Positions 1 to 8,492 of a stretch of 64,000 nucleotides of DNA are shown here, in pieces. The stretch covers positions 744,001 to 808,000 of the forward strand of contig NZ_AP023416.1 in NCBI RefSeq assembly GCF_018326305.1, written 5' to 3'. Numbering within the stretch: the first letter of the stretch is position 1; each line of letters begins with the position of its first letter. Source of the stretch: Vescimonas fastidiosa (GTDB lineage Bacteria; Bacillota; Clostridia; Oscillospirales; Oscillospiraceae). The notes below the pieces were generated by a model. The model saw only the letters and a list, made by a program, of their open reading frames with translations, was not told the origin of the DNA and ran no database searches. The translations under genes and the position numbers were made by a program.

Positions 1-120
1 GTGAAGCTGCGGAGCCGGTCTTGCGCAATGGATGCCCACGAATCATGTCAGGCGGGGAACCGAGCAGCATTAAGAGGGATCATTCATGTGCCGCAAGGGC
101 GCCGGCTCTGTGGCTTCATG
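1..120 (+). ncRNA. ffs: Signal recognition particle RNA, possibly cut at its 5' end by the window
   Basis: Domain IV of bacterial SRP RNA is readable: GTCAGG at 47-52, a CGG/CCG stem (53-55, 60-62) closed by a GGAA tetraloop, then AGCAGC at 63-68, the Ffh-binding asymmetric loop. The outer arms pair as in helix 5: GAAGC 3-7 with GCTTC 113-117 and GAGCCGG 12-18 with CCGGCTC 102-108. The RNA scaffolds the Ffh GTPase for co-translational targeting to the membrane. Its place directly before dnaX is typical of Firmicutes. Pairing still holds at base 1, so more of the RNA, perhaps an Alu domain, may lie outside the window. Confidence 0.88.
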
Positions 121-134
121 GGGAGGACTATCTA

Positions 135-233
135 TTTTCGCAAAAATTCCAAAGGAATTTTCACGAAAAGATTTACAGCCCGCTGCGCGCGTAATTTTTG
201 CGCAAAGCGCAAAAATTCCACACCGGCGGGCTA
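135..233 (+). repeat. Dispersed hairpin repeat family D, copy 1
   Basis: Hairpin AAAAATTCC/GGAATTTT (about 141-161), a linker ending CCGCTGCGCGCGTAATTT, then hairpin TTTTTGCGC/GCGCAAAAA (195-215). The linker recurs at about 8524-8555 and 52794-52830, but there the flanking stems have other sequences that still pair. The first hairpin may also terminate the SRP RNA transcript. Confidence 0.6.
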
Positions 234-275
234 AACGGTTTTTGGGAAACCGATTTTTATAAGGGAGGCAGGCCC

Positions 276-2057
276 ATGTATCAGGCACTCTATCGCAAGT
301 GGCGGCCCATCACCTTTTCTCAGGTGGTCGGCCAAGAGCATATCACCGATACCCTTCGGCGTCAGGTGGCTGAGGGCCGCACGGGCCACGCCTACCTTTT
401 CACCGGCACCCGGGGTACCGGCAAGACCACCTGCGCCCGGATCCTGGCCAAGGCCATCAACTGCCTGCATCCTGTGGACGGCGCCCCCTGCAATCAGTGT
501 GAGGCCTGCCGGGGCATCGACGAGGGCCGCCTGCTGGACATCACCGAGCTGGACGCCGCCAGCAACAACGGCGTGGACAGCGTCCGGGCCCTTCGGGAGG
601 AGGCGGTGTATACCCCCTCGGTGCTGAAAAAGCGTGTGTATATCATCGATGAGGTGCATATGCTCTCCACCCCCGCCTTTAACGCTCTGCTTAAAATCCT
701 GGAGGAGCCGCCGGAGCATCTGGTGTTCATCCTGGCTACCACGGAGCTGCATAAGGTCCCGGCCACCATCCTCTCCCGCTGCCAGCGCTATTCCTTCAAG
801 CGTATCCTGCCCCGAGACATCGCCCGTCAGCTTCGCTACATCGCCGGGGAGGAGCAGATTGACCTGACCCCGGACGGGGCGGATATTCTGGCCCGGATGG
901 CAGGCGGCGCCATGCGTGACGCGCTGAGCCTGCTGGACCAGTGCCGCAGCTTTGAGGGGACCTTGAGTGCTTCGGCTATTTTGAACCTTCTGGGTTTGGC
1001 AGGGGGAGTGCAGACCGCCCGGCTCATGGAACTGCTTCTGAAGCGGGACGCCCGGGAAGCCCTGCTGCTGCTGGATCAGCTCTACCGGGACGGAAAGGAC
1101 ATCGCCGCCCTGCTGCGGGAGCTGTCGGACCTGTGCCGGGACCTACTGATCCTGCACACGGCCCCGGAGGGCGGCGCGGCTCTGCTGACGGGACTGTATG
1201 AGGAAAAGACCCTCTCGGCTCTGGGCGCGAACGCGTCGGGCAGTCGCCTGTTCTATATGGCGGAGGTTTTGGGGCAGACCCTGGCCCGCCTCAGCGACAG
1301 CGGCTCTCTCCGCACCGAGGCGGAGCTGTGCCTGCTGAAGCTCTGCGACGAAAGCCTCTGCGGAGACCTCTCGGCCCTGAACACCCGCCTGGAGCGGCTG
1401 GAAAAGGCGGCGGCCAAGGGCTTTGCGGCCCCGGCTTCGGAAAGCACTTCGGCCCCGGCCGTGCCGCAGCCGGAAATCCGCCAACCCATTCCCTCCGCTC
1501 CGGCCCCCAAGGCCCAGCCTGTCCCGGCCAAGCCGGAGCCGAAAATTCAGCCCGCCCCGGCGGAAAAAGCCCCGGCACCGTCCGAGCCGAAAGCGGCGGC
1601 CTCCGCCCGGGAGGACGGCGAAATTTGGGCCCGCCTGCAAAACCAGTATAAGGCCGGGCTGCGGACGGATAAGCGGGTGTTTCTGAATCGGGCCAGCGGC
1701 GTCCTGTCCGGCGGCGTGCTCACCGTCACCTGCCCGGACGATATGGTCAAAAGATATTTGGACTGCCCCGAGGTAAACGGGGTGCTTCAGAGCGTCACCG
1801 AGGCCCAGTGCGGAAGCCCGGTCCGGGTGGTGTTCACCCTGGGGAGCGGAAAGTCCGCCCCGCTGCACCGGTCTGACACCGAATCGGCACCGCCAAAGCG
1901 CACCAAACCGGCACCAAACAGCACCGAATCGGCACCGTCTGTCCCGGCGGAAAAGCCCGCCGAAACGCCCCCCTGGGAGGCCCCGCCCCCTGCGTCGGAC
2001 CGGATGGATGAGCTGCTGGAGGAGGCCGGACGGCTGGATAATTTCAATATAAAATAA
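276..2057 (+). CDS. dnaX: DNA polymerase III subunit gamma/tau
   Basis: AAA+ ATPase of the clamp loader, which opens and loads the beta sliding clamp at the replication fork. In the 593-residue product, Walker A GTRGTGKT lies at 44-51, zinc-binding cysteines at 63, 72, 75 and 78, and Walker B IIDEVHML follows, then a sensor SRC motif. From about residue 390 a long Ala/Pro/Lys-rich linker leads to the tau-like C-terminus, itself followed by a second Pro-rich stretch. Start 276 is chosen because AAGGGAGG precedes it and the product then begins MYQALYRKWRP as in the family. SRP RNA lies upstream and ybaB 28 bp downstream, the usual Firmicute order; recR, often next, is absent here. Confidence 0.97.
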   Translation: MYQALYRKWRPITFSQVVGQEHITDTLRRQVAEGRTGHAYLFTGTRGTGKTTCARILAKAINCLHPVDGAPCNQCEACRGIDEGRLLDITELDAASNNGVDSVRALREEAVYTPSVLKKRVYIIDEVHMLSTPAFNALLKILEEPPEHLVFILATTELHKVPATILSRCQRYSFKRILPRDIARQLRYIAGEEQIDLTPDGADILARMAGGAMRDALSLLDQCRSFEGTLSASAILNLLGLAGGVQTARLMELLLKRDAREALLLLDQLYRDGKDIAALLRELSDLCRDLLILHTAPEGGAALLTGLYEEKTLSALGANASGSRLFYMAEVLGQTLARLSDSGSLRTEAELCLLKLCDESLCGDLSALNTRLERLEKAAAKGFAAPASESTSAPAVPQPEIRQPIPSAPAPKAQPVPAKPEPKIQPAPAEKAPAPSEPKAAASAREDGEIWARLQNQYKAGLRTDKRVFLNRASGVLSGGVLTVTCPDDMVKRYLDCPEVNGVLQSVTEAQCGSPVRVVFTLGSGKSAPLHRSDTESAPPKRTKPAPNSTESAPSVPAEKPAETPPWEAPPPASDRMDELLEEAGRLDNFNIK

Positions 2058-2085
2058 TAATTATAAAATAAGGAGAAACATAAGT

Positions 2086-2451
2086 ATGGCAAAGGGTTAC
2101 AGCGCAAGAGGCGGCTTCACCGGCGGCGCCGGAATGATGCGCCAGCAGCAGCAAATGCAGCAGAAAATCATGAAAATGCAGCAGGAAATGGAGAAGGCCC
2201 AGGCCGATGTGGAGAGCGCCTTCTTCTCCGCCACCGCCGGAGGCGGTGTGGTAAAAGCAACGGTCAGCGGCAAGCGCCAGCTCACCGAGCTGACCATTCA
2301 GCCCGAGGCCGTGGACCCGGAGGATGTGGAGATGCTCCAGGACCTGGTGATTTCCGCTGTGAACGAGGCCATGCGCCAGGCGGAGGACGCCCTGGAAAAC
2401 AGCATGCAGAGCCTCACCGGCGGGCTGAATTTCCCCGGCTTCGGCCTGTAA
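2086..2451 (+). CDS. ybaB: YbaB/EbfC family nucleoid-associated protein
   Basis: Small DNA-binding protein of the YbaB/EbfC family, typically encoded next to dnaX and thought to bind the nucleoid as a dimer. The 121 residues show a Gly/Met/Gln-rich N-terminus, a long amphipathic helix (KIMKMQQEMEKAQ region) and the family core with the VKATVSGK and LTIQPEAVDPED strands. AAGGAG precedes the ATG. Probably co-transcribed with dnaX and ended by the strong terminator at 2462-2500. Its molecular role is poorly defined in the family. Confidence 0.93.
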   Translation: MAKGYSARGGFTGGAGMMRQQQQMQQKIMKMQQEMEKAQADVESAFFSATAGGGVVKATVSGKRQLTELTIQPEAVDPEDVEMLQDLVISAVNEAMRQAEDALENSMQSLTGGLNFPGFGL

Positions 2452-2461
2452 AAAGCAAACA

Positions 2462-2500
2462 AAAGCATCCTGAAACCCCATGGTTTCAGGATGCTTTGCT
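2462..2500 (+). terminator. Rho-independent terminator after dnaX-ybaB
   Basis: Perfect 14-bp stem AGCATCCTGAAACC/GGTTTCAGGATGCT (2464-2477 with 2482-2495), extended by A/T pairs. The A-rich and T-rich flanks suggest it may act in both directions, serving convergent lexA as well. Confidence 0.85.
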
Positions 2501-2525
2501 ATAAATTTTAAATTATTTTAAAGAA

Positions 2526-3167
2526 TTAAGAATAGGTGCGCACCACGGCGGCCACCTTGCCCAAAATGGAGGCGTGGCGGCCATCAATAGGGCTGTATGC
2601 TTCGTTTTCCGGCAGGAGCCAGACCTGCCCGTTGCGGCGGGAGAGACGCTTCACCGTGGCCTCGTCCTCCAGCAGCGCCACCACGATCTCACCGTTCTGA
2701 GCGGTTTTCTGCTGGTGGACCACCACCAGATCACCGGGGAGAATGCCTGCGTTCAGCATGGACTCGCCCCGAACACGCAGGGCGAAAAACTCCCCGTCCC
2801 GACCCTGGGTGTCGAAGGGGATATAATCGTCAATGCACTCCTGCGCCAAGATGGGTGTACCGGCGGCCACATCGCCCAGCACCGGCACCCGGCCGGGAGC
2901 ATAGCCCGCCTCCTGCACCGGCGTGACCTGCTGCGTGGCGGGGGCAGCATCCGGCCGCTCCACCAAGGTCAGGGCCCGGCCCTTGCGCCCGTCCTTGCTC
3001 AGGTAGCCCAGCTCCTCCAGATGCTTAATATGAAAATGCACGGTGGAGGGGGACTTCAGCCCCACGGCCTCGCCGATTTCCCGGACGGAGGGCGGATAGC
3101 CCTGGTCGCGGATAAAGGACGCGATATAGTCGTAGATTCTCTGCTGCATGGCGGTCAATTTCTGCAT
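2526..3167 (-). CDS. lexA: LexA repressor
   Basis: SOS-response repressor that self-cleaves when stimulated by RecA filaments. The 213 residues contain an N-terminal winged helix (PSVREIGEAVGLKSPSTVHF, about 26-45) and a C-terminal S24 peptidase domain. The self-cleavage bond is Ala102-Gly103, catalytic Ser136 lies in GESMLNAG and Lys173 in ATVKRL, so the protease appears intact. AGGAGGGG precedes the ATG. It is convergent with dnaX-ybaB and divergent from secG. Its promoter carries an SOS box, implying autoregulation. Confidence 0.97.
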   Translation of the reverse strand: MQKLTAMQQRIYDYIASFIRDQGYPPSVREIGEAVGLKSPSTVHFHIKHLEELGYLSKDGRKGRALTLVERPDAAPATQQVTPVQEAGYAPGRVPVLGDVAAGTPILAQECIDDYIPFDTQGRDGEFFALRVRGESMLNAGILPGDLVVVHQQKTAQNGEIVVALLEDEATVKRLSRRNGQVWLLPENEAYSPIDGRHASILGKVAAVVRTYS

Positions 3168-3197
3168 ACGATCCCCTCCTGCCTTATGTTATTAAAT

Positions 3198-3236
3198 AGT
3201 ATAGCACACATTTCCGGAGATTGCAACAACTGTTCG
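3198..3236 (-). promoter_or_regulatory. lexA promoter with overlapping SOS box
   Basis: On the - strand: -35 TTGCAA (3221-3226), 17-bp spacer, -10 TATACT (3198-3203). CGAACAGTTGTTGC at 3223-3236 matches the Gram-positive LexA box (CGAAC, four bases, GTTC type) at about 12 of 14 positions and covers the -35, so LexA would block its own transcription. Confidence 0.75.
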
Positions 3237-3269
3237 ATTATTTTTTTGAATTCTTTTTTGGTTTTATAC

Positions 3270-3298
3270 TTGCATTTGGGGAAAGAATATGCTATGAT
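3270..3298 (+). promoter_or_regulatory. secG promoter
   Basis: TTGCAT (3270-3275), 17-bp spacer, TATGAT (3293-3298), about 60 bp before the secG start and divergent from the lexA promoter. Confidence 0.6.
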
Positions 3299-3359
3299 GA
3301 TGATTACTTAATGGATATTATGCCATATGGCATCCAAAAATACGGAGGGAAGAAAGATT

Positions 3360-3602
3360 ATGTTGATCGCTGTTACCATTGTGCAGCTGCTGGCTGCTCT
3401 TGTTTTGATTCTGATTGTGCTGTTCCAGTCCGGTAAGAGCCAGGGCCTGTCCGGCGCCATTGGCGGCATTGCCGACTCCTATATGTCCAAGGGCAAGGCT
3501 CGCACCGTAGACGCCAAGCTGGCGAAGGCTACCAAGTGGGTAGGCGCTGTGTTTGTTATTTTGACCCTGGTGCTGGACTGCATGGTTGCCGCCGGTTTGT
3601 AA
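3360..3602 (+). CDS. secG: Preprotein translocase subunit SecG
   Basis: Small integral membrane subunit of the SecYEG channel that assists export of unfolded proteins. Start 3360 is set by GGAGGGAAG just upstream, giving an 80-residue protein. Two hydrophobic segments (about 3-23 and 56-76) flank the cytoplasmic loop, which holds the family motif GKSQGLSGAIGG. Monocistronic, with its own promoter and a strong terminator. A longer in-frame start at 3327 lacks a ribosome-binding site. Confidence 0.94.
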   Translation: MLIAVTIVQLLAALVLILIVLFQSGKSQGLSGAIGGIADSYMSKGKARTVDAKLAKATKWVGAVFVILTLVLDCMVAAGL

Positions 3603-3641
3603 TCGACCGGGAGCATGAAGTGAATAATTGTGTTGTGTAGA

Positions 3642-3678
3642 AATACCGCCCGAAGCCATGGCTTCGGGCGGTATTTTT
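3642..3678 (+). terminator. Rho-independent terminator of secG
   Basis: Stem AATACCGCCCGAAGCC/GGCTTCGGGCGGTATT (3642-3657 with 3660-3675) followed by T5. Confidence 0.92.
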
Positions 3679-3689
3679 GCGTGTGGGGG

Positions 3690-4196
3690 GAGGGTGCGGA
3701 AAAGAATCCCCCAGGCACGGCTTCGCCGTGCCAGCCCCCTTTAGGCAAGGGGGCCAAGGGGACGGGGGATGCGGATTGCCACGGCCAGTTTGCGAACTGG
3801 CCTCGCAATGACACGGGTTTTGCAAGGACTACGGTGGGTTCCCTTATAGTGCGTAGGGGAGGGGCTCTGCCCCTCCCGCGGGCGGGGAAATCGGCGAAGC
3901 GCTGCCGGTGGCAGAGGAAGCGAGCCGGTTTCGAGGAAGTGCCCCGATTGGCGGCCACAACGGTGGCCGGGAATCGGTTGGCACGACGGTGGGCAAGAGA
4001 ACCCCGCCCCTACGAGGGGGTTACAAGAGGTGCAGCGGGCGGGTCGTCCGGGAGGCCGACCTCTACGGGTGGTTACAAGGGGTACAACGGGCGGGCCGAT
4101 GTGGGCATCGGCCCCTACGGATGTGCTACAAGGAGTGCGGTGGGCGGGGCGTCCGGGAGGCCGACCCCTACGGACGGTTACAAGAGGTGCGGGGGT
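3690..4196 (+). repeat. Intergenic block of dispersed palindromic repeats (families A, B, partial C)
   Basis: No credible gene. About 3703-3812 is a full A unit: a GAATCCCCCAG start, a CACGGCTTCGCCGTG hairpin, CCCCCTTTAGGCAAGGGGG, then ATTGCC...GCAATGACA around CCAGTTTGCGAACTGG. A partial family C match (GCGCTGCCGGTGGCAGAG) lies near 3898-3920. From about 4000 follow several B hairpins, each ending in CCCCTACGG and joined by GTTACAAG linkers. 4091-4120 is a B hairpin of the GGGCCGATG/CATCGGCCC type, uninterrupted. Confidence 0.8.
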
Positions 4197-5030
4197 TTAT
4201 GCCGGGTAGGCGGTGGTGGAGATGTTGTAGTCGGACATATCGGCACCCTCGTGGGGGAGGAGGCTGCGGATGGCGATATTGCCGGCGGTGCAGTCGGAAA
4301 TGGTGAGGGTCTGCCAGCGGGTGTCCGGGGAGTAGGTGCTGAAATAGATATAGCCGTCGCCTATTTCATCAGGGGGGCAGGCGAAGCCCCCTGTATCGGA
4401 CCAGAGTAGGAGTGAGCCGCTTTCCAGCAGGGCTTTGGCGAGGTCAGTATCGCTGGCCCAATAGAGGACATATACCTGTCCGTTATCGCCGGAGACATAG
4501 CCTAAAATTTGGATGGCCAGGTCGTCGCTGATGTCGATGATGTCGCCGCAGTCGGCCTCGATGTCCCGGTAATGGACAGCCGGTGTGGTGGACTCCGAAT
4601 CCCAGTCACTATCATCCCAGTCGATGTCGGACCAGTCGTTGGCCTCCCGGAATTCATGATCCCAGATGGCTTTGTGCAGCAGACCCCCCTTAGCCAGGGC
4701 GAAAATGAGCAGGAAAACAATGACGATGATAACAAAGGCAAGGGTGTTATTTCGGGGCTTGCCCTTGGAATAGCGGACCTGGGATGGCTTTGGGGCGGCG
4801 CCCTCCGCCTGTGGGGCGGAGGGCTTTTTCCGGGGCTTGCGGGTCTGCTCCTCGAAGCAGACCTTCTTTTCGTAGCACACCTTTTCCGAGGGTGTGCCGT
4901 GGTGGACGGAGCCGTCGGCTGCCACCCACTCCTGGCGGGGCGGGCGGTTATAGGCACCGCAGCGGGGGCAGCAGCCCTCCCGGTGATAGTCGTAGTGTTT
5001 GCCGCAGGCGGCGCAGCGGATGGTCGGCAT
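4197..5030 (-). CDS. Zinc-ribbon single-pass membrane protein, function unknown
   Basis: 277 residues, not recognised as a named family. It opens with a zinc ribbon (C6, C9, C21, C24). A Lys/Pro-rich linker follows, then one hydrophobic helix around residues 95-113 (TLAFVIIVIVFLLIFALA). The acidic domain after it is rich in Asp and Trp and is probably extracellular. This zinc-ribbon-plus-TM layout is common in Clostridia for proteins of unknown role. GAGGAGG precedes the ATG. It has its own promoter (5142-5170) and is followed by repeats rather than by another gene. The tail ends close to the repeat block, so repeat sequence may have shaped its last codons. Confidence 0.72.
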   Translation of the reverse strand: MPTIRCAACGKHYDYHREGCCPRCGAYNRPPRQEWVAADGSVHHGTPSEKVCYEKKVCFEEQTRKPRKKPSAPQAEGAAPKPSQVRYSKGKPRNNTLAFVIIVIVFLLIFALAKGGLLHKAIWDHEFREANDWSDIDWDDSDWDSESTTPAVHYRDIEADCGDIIDISDDLAIQILGYVSGDNGQVYVLYWASDTDLAKALLESGSLLLWSDTGGFACPPDEIGDGYIYFSTYSPDTRWQTLTISDCTAGNIAIRSLLPHEGADMSDYNISTTAYPA

Positions 5031-5141
5031 ATTTCAGTCCTCCTCTCTTTTTTCTTTATCATACAGGACGCGGGGTGGGTTTACCACCTATTTGAAGTTG
5101 CACAGGGCGGTTTTCGGGGGCAACTTTAAGTTTACGGGGAT

Positions 5142-5170
5142 AGTATAGCATGGGGAGGCCCGGGGGGCAA
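5142..5170 (-). promoter_or_regulatory. Promoter of the zinc-ribbon membrane protein gene
   Basis: On the - strand TTGCCC (5165-5170), 17-bp spacer, TATACT (5142-5147). The expected leader carries an inverted repeat AAGTTGC/GCAACTT at about 5095-5127. Confidence 0.6.
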
Positions 5171-5182
5171 GATGGGGGAGGG

Positions 5183-5227
5183 AAAAAAGACAGATTGCCA
5201 CACCGGTGAATGGGTCACCGGTGTGGC
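5183..5227 (-). terminator. Rho-independent terminator of mnmA
   Basis: Perfect 13-bp stem GCCACACCGGTGA/TCACCGGTGTGGC (5197-5209 with 5215-5227), followed on the - strand by a T-run at 5183-5188. Confidence 0.85.
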
Positions 5228-5259
5228 AAGGGCAGGGTGGTATTACAGGGGCCGGTGGG

Positions 5260-5286
5260 GCGGCAAGCTCTGTGAGGCTTTTTGAC
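5260..5286 (+). repeat. Partial dispersed repeat D, copy 4
   Basis: GCGGCAAGCTCTGTGAGGCTTTTTGACA-like segment matching the conserved 3' part of family D at about 8569-8590 and 52928-52954. It lies just beyond the mnmA stop. Confidence 0.5.
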
Positions 5287-5295
5287 ACGCGGCTT

Positions 5296-6357
5296 TCATT
5301 CAATGGTGCCGCCGCCCAAGGTGACCTCGTCCTGATAGAGGACTACGGCCTGACCGGCGGTGATGGCGCGCTGAGGAGTGTCGAAGGTCACCCGGATGCG
5401 GCCGTCGGGAAGGGGGGTCACGGTGGCCGCTGCCTCGGTCTGGCTATAACGGGTTTTGGCCGTGACCCGGAGGGGGGCGGCAGGAGGCTCGCCGCTGATC
5501 CAATTCACCCGGTTTGCCGTGAGGTCGGAGGTAAAAAGGTCCTGATCATCCCCCAGCAGGATGGTGTTATCGGCGGCGTTTTTCCGCAGGACATAGACAT
5601 GCTTCCCGGCACTGACGCCCAGACCCTTGCGCTGGCCGGTGGTGTAGCAGGGCAGGCCCTTGTGACGGCCCAGCACATGGCCGTCCCGGTCTACAAAGTC
5701 GCCGGGGGTCAGGTCTACGCCGCCATATTCCCGGAGAAACTGCACATAATCCCCGTCGGGGACGAAGCAGATGTCCTGACTGTCGGACTTGTCGGCATTG
5801 AGCAGGCCCGCCTGACGGGCACTGTCTCTTATAGAGGGCTTGTCGTACTCCCCTACGGGCAGCAGCAGGTGGGAAAGCTGGTGCTGCGTGAGCTGGTAGA
5901 GGACATAGCTCTGGTCCTTGTGCCGGTCGCGGCCCCGGAGGAGGCGGTATTTTTGCGTGGCTGCATCGAAGTCCACCCGGGCGTAGTGGCCGGTGGCCAG
6001 GTAATCGTAGCCCAGGAGCAGGGCGCGCTCCAGCAGGGCGCCGAACTTCAGGCAGCGGTTGCAGTCGATACAGGGGTTGGGGGTTCGCCCGGCGCAGTAT
6101 TCGGAGACAAAGCGGTCCATGACATCCCGGGCAAAGCGCTCCGTCTCATTGAAAACATAGAATTTCATGCCCAGACTGTAGGCAACGCTGCGGGCATCGG
6201 CGGCATCGTCGGCAGAGCAGCAGGTGCCCTCCGTCTCTCCGCTGTACAGGCGCAGCATGGCCCCGTCGCAGGCATAGCCCTGCTGCCGGAGCAGGAGGGC
6301 GGCGGCGGAGCTGTCTACCCCGCCGGACATGGCCACTAAGACTTTTTTCTCGCTCAT
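5296..6357 (-). CDS. mnmA: tRNA-specific 2-thiouridylase MnmA
   Basis: Cytoplasmic enzyme that uses ATP and persulfide sulfur to thiolate U34 of tRNA-Lys, -Glu and -Gln. The 353-residue product has the PP-loop SGGVDSS at 11-17, catalytic Cys96 in NPCIDCN, GHYARV, and the second catalytic Cys197 in SQDICFV. Neither in-frame ATG has a good ribosome-binding site. 6357 is chosen because the family aligns from MSEKK. The ATG at 6376-6378 overlaps the stop of the upstream kinase-like gene (ATGAATAG) and could be used through translational coupling. Probably co-transcribed with that gene. Confidence 0.95.
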   Translation of the reverse strand: MSEKKVLVAMSGGVDSSAAALLLRQQGYACDGAMLRLYSGETEGTCCSADDAADARSVAYSLGMKFYVFNETERFARDVMDRFVSEYCAGRTPNPCIDCNRCLKFGALLERALLLGYDYLATGHYARVDFDAATQKYRLLRGRDRHKDQSYVLYQLTQHQLSHLLLPVGEYDKPSIRDSARQAGLLNADKSDSQDICFVPDGDYVQFLREYGGVDLTPGDFVDRDGHVLGRHKGLPCYTTGQRKGLGVSAGKHVYVLRKNAADNTILLGDDQDLFTSDLTANRVNWISGEPPAAPLRVTAKTRYSQTEAAATVTPLPDGRIRVTFDTPQRAITAGQAVVLYQDEVTLGGGTIE

Positions 6358-6370
6358 ATTGCGGCACGCT

Positions 6371-7159
6371 CTATTCATTCAGATTTTTTTCGGCAAAGCC
6401 TGCGTAGGGCAGGGCATCGGAAAGCTCCATCATCACCGGCTGGAAGCCGCCGGCATAGTGGAAGGGCACATCCTGCACGGCGGCACCGCAGCGCCGGGCG
6501 GGCAGAGACACGGTGACACAGGTGCCCTGGCCGGGGGTGGAACGGAGCAGGAGGCTTCCGCCCTGGCGCTGGGCAAAGCAGCGGCAAAGACTCAGGCCCA
6601 GACCCAGACCGTGGGGCGGAGGGTCCATGCGGCCTGCATGGAAAATGCGGTCGTACACCGTGTCCTGAAGCTCCGGAGCAATGCCGCAGCCGGTATCGGA
6701 CACCTGCAAAAGGGCCTGGCTCCCCTGCTGGAGCAGGGTGACGCGCACCTGACCCCCGGCAGGGGTGAACTTGGCGGCGTTGGACAGCAGGTTCCAGAAA
6801 ATACGGGCGGTATAGGTCCCGTTGAAGCCCATGATGAGGTGCCGGGGACGGAGGTCCGCGCACAGGGTCAGGTCGCACTGCTCCAAAAGGGGCTGGGCCT
6901 GGCGGCACAGGTCATCTATAAAAAGGACCAGATCCATGTCCTGCTTGGGCAGGGGGAAATCCTCCGCCAGCAGGGAGGCGTCGGTGAGGTTGGTGACGGT
7001 GCGCAGCAGGCGGTAATAGCTTTGACGCAGAATGCAGGTGTCCGGGGTATCTCCCGAGGACAGGGCTGCGTGCATATTAGCCAGGGTGCCGCGCAGCTGG
7101 GCGGCGATGCCGGGCAGCGTTTTGGTGAGGAGCTGCACCTCCTGGGGTGTGTAGTCCAT
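6371..7159 (-). CDS. Histidine-kinase-like ATPase lacking the phospho-acceptor histidine
   Basis: Cytoplasmic 262-residue protein with the kinase ATPase domain: N box NLLSNAAKFTP (about 124-134), G1 DTGCGIA and G2 GLGLGLS. Before it lie two helices laid out like a dimerisation/H-box domain, but where kinases carry S-H-E-L-R this protein reads A-A-Q-L-R at about 19-23, so the His is Ala. There is no transmembrane segment, sensor domain or receiver, and no response regulator nearby. It may act as an ATP-dependent anti-sigma-like or scaffold protein rather than a kinase; that is inference. It overlaps or abuts mnmA. AAAGGAGG precedes the ATG. Confidence 0.75.
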   Translation of the reverse strand: MDYTPQEVQLLTKTLPGIAAQLRGTLANMHAALSSGDTPDTCILRQSYYRLLRTVTNLTDASLLAEDFPLPKQDMDLVLFIDDLCRQAQPLLEQCDLTLCADLRPRHLIMGFNGTYTARIFWNLLSNAAKFTPAGGQVRVTLLQQGSQALLQVSDTGCGIAPELQDTVYDRIFHAGRMDPPPHGLGLGLSLCRCFAQRQGGSLLLRSTPGQGTCVTVSLPARRCGAAVQDVPFHYAGGFQPVMMELSDALPYAGFAEKNLNE

Positions 7160-7254
7160 ACCAAGCCTCCTTTCATAGGTAGTGTTTGAGGGAAAGAGGA
7201 AAATATCCCGTGCGGGGGCGTGGGAAATTGCACAGGGAAAAGGGCTTGTGTATA

Positions 7255-7291
7255 GTTTCCGTTAACACATCGCGGTTTCCGTTAACACATC
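7255..7291. promoter_or_regulatory. Tandem 17-nt direct repeats between divergent genes
   Basis: GTTTCCGTTAACACATC occurs twice, at 7255-7271 and 7275-7291, identical and 20 bp apart (about two helical turns). It lies between the kinase-like gene (-) and gap (+). On the - strand TATACA at 7248-7253 could be a -10 for the kinase-mnmA operon. The regulator is unknown. The half-site TGTTAA resembles half of a Rex operator, but no full palindrome is present. The rest of the 7160-7394 gap shows nothing else. Confidence 0.55.
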
Positions 7292-7354
7292 ATAGCAAAA
7301 AGAGACCGAAAAGGCAAGAACATTGATGAGAAATATTGACGAAATTACGAATAA

Positions 7355-8485
<1,131 letters not shown>

Positions 8486-8492
8486 AAATCCC

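Noticed and set aside
3630..4409. Open frame across the repeat block after secG
   Set aside because: Made of translated hairpin repeats and the antisense of the zinc-ribbon gene.
7255..7291. Rex operator at the gap promoter region
   Set aside because: Only half-sites (TGTTAA) are present in direct, not inverted, orientation, so a Rex call is not supported.
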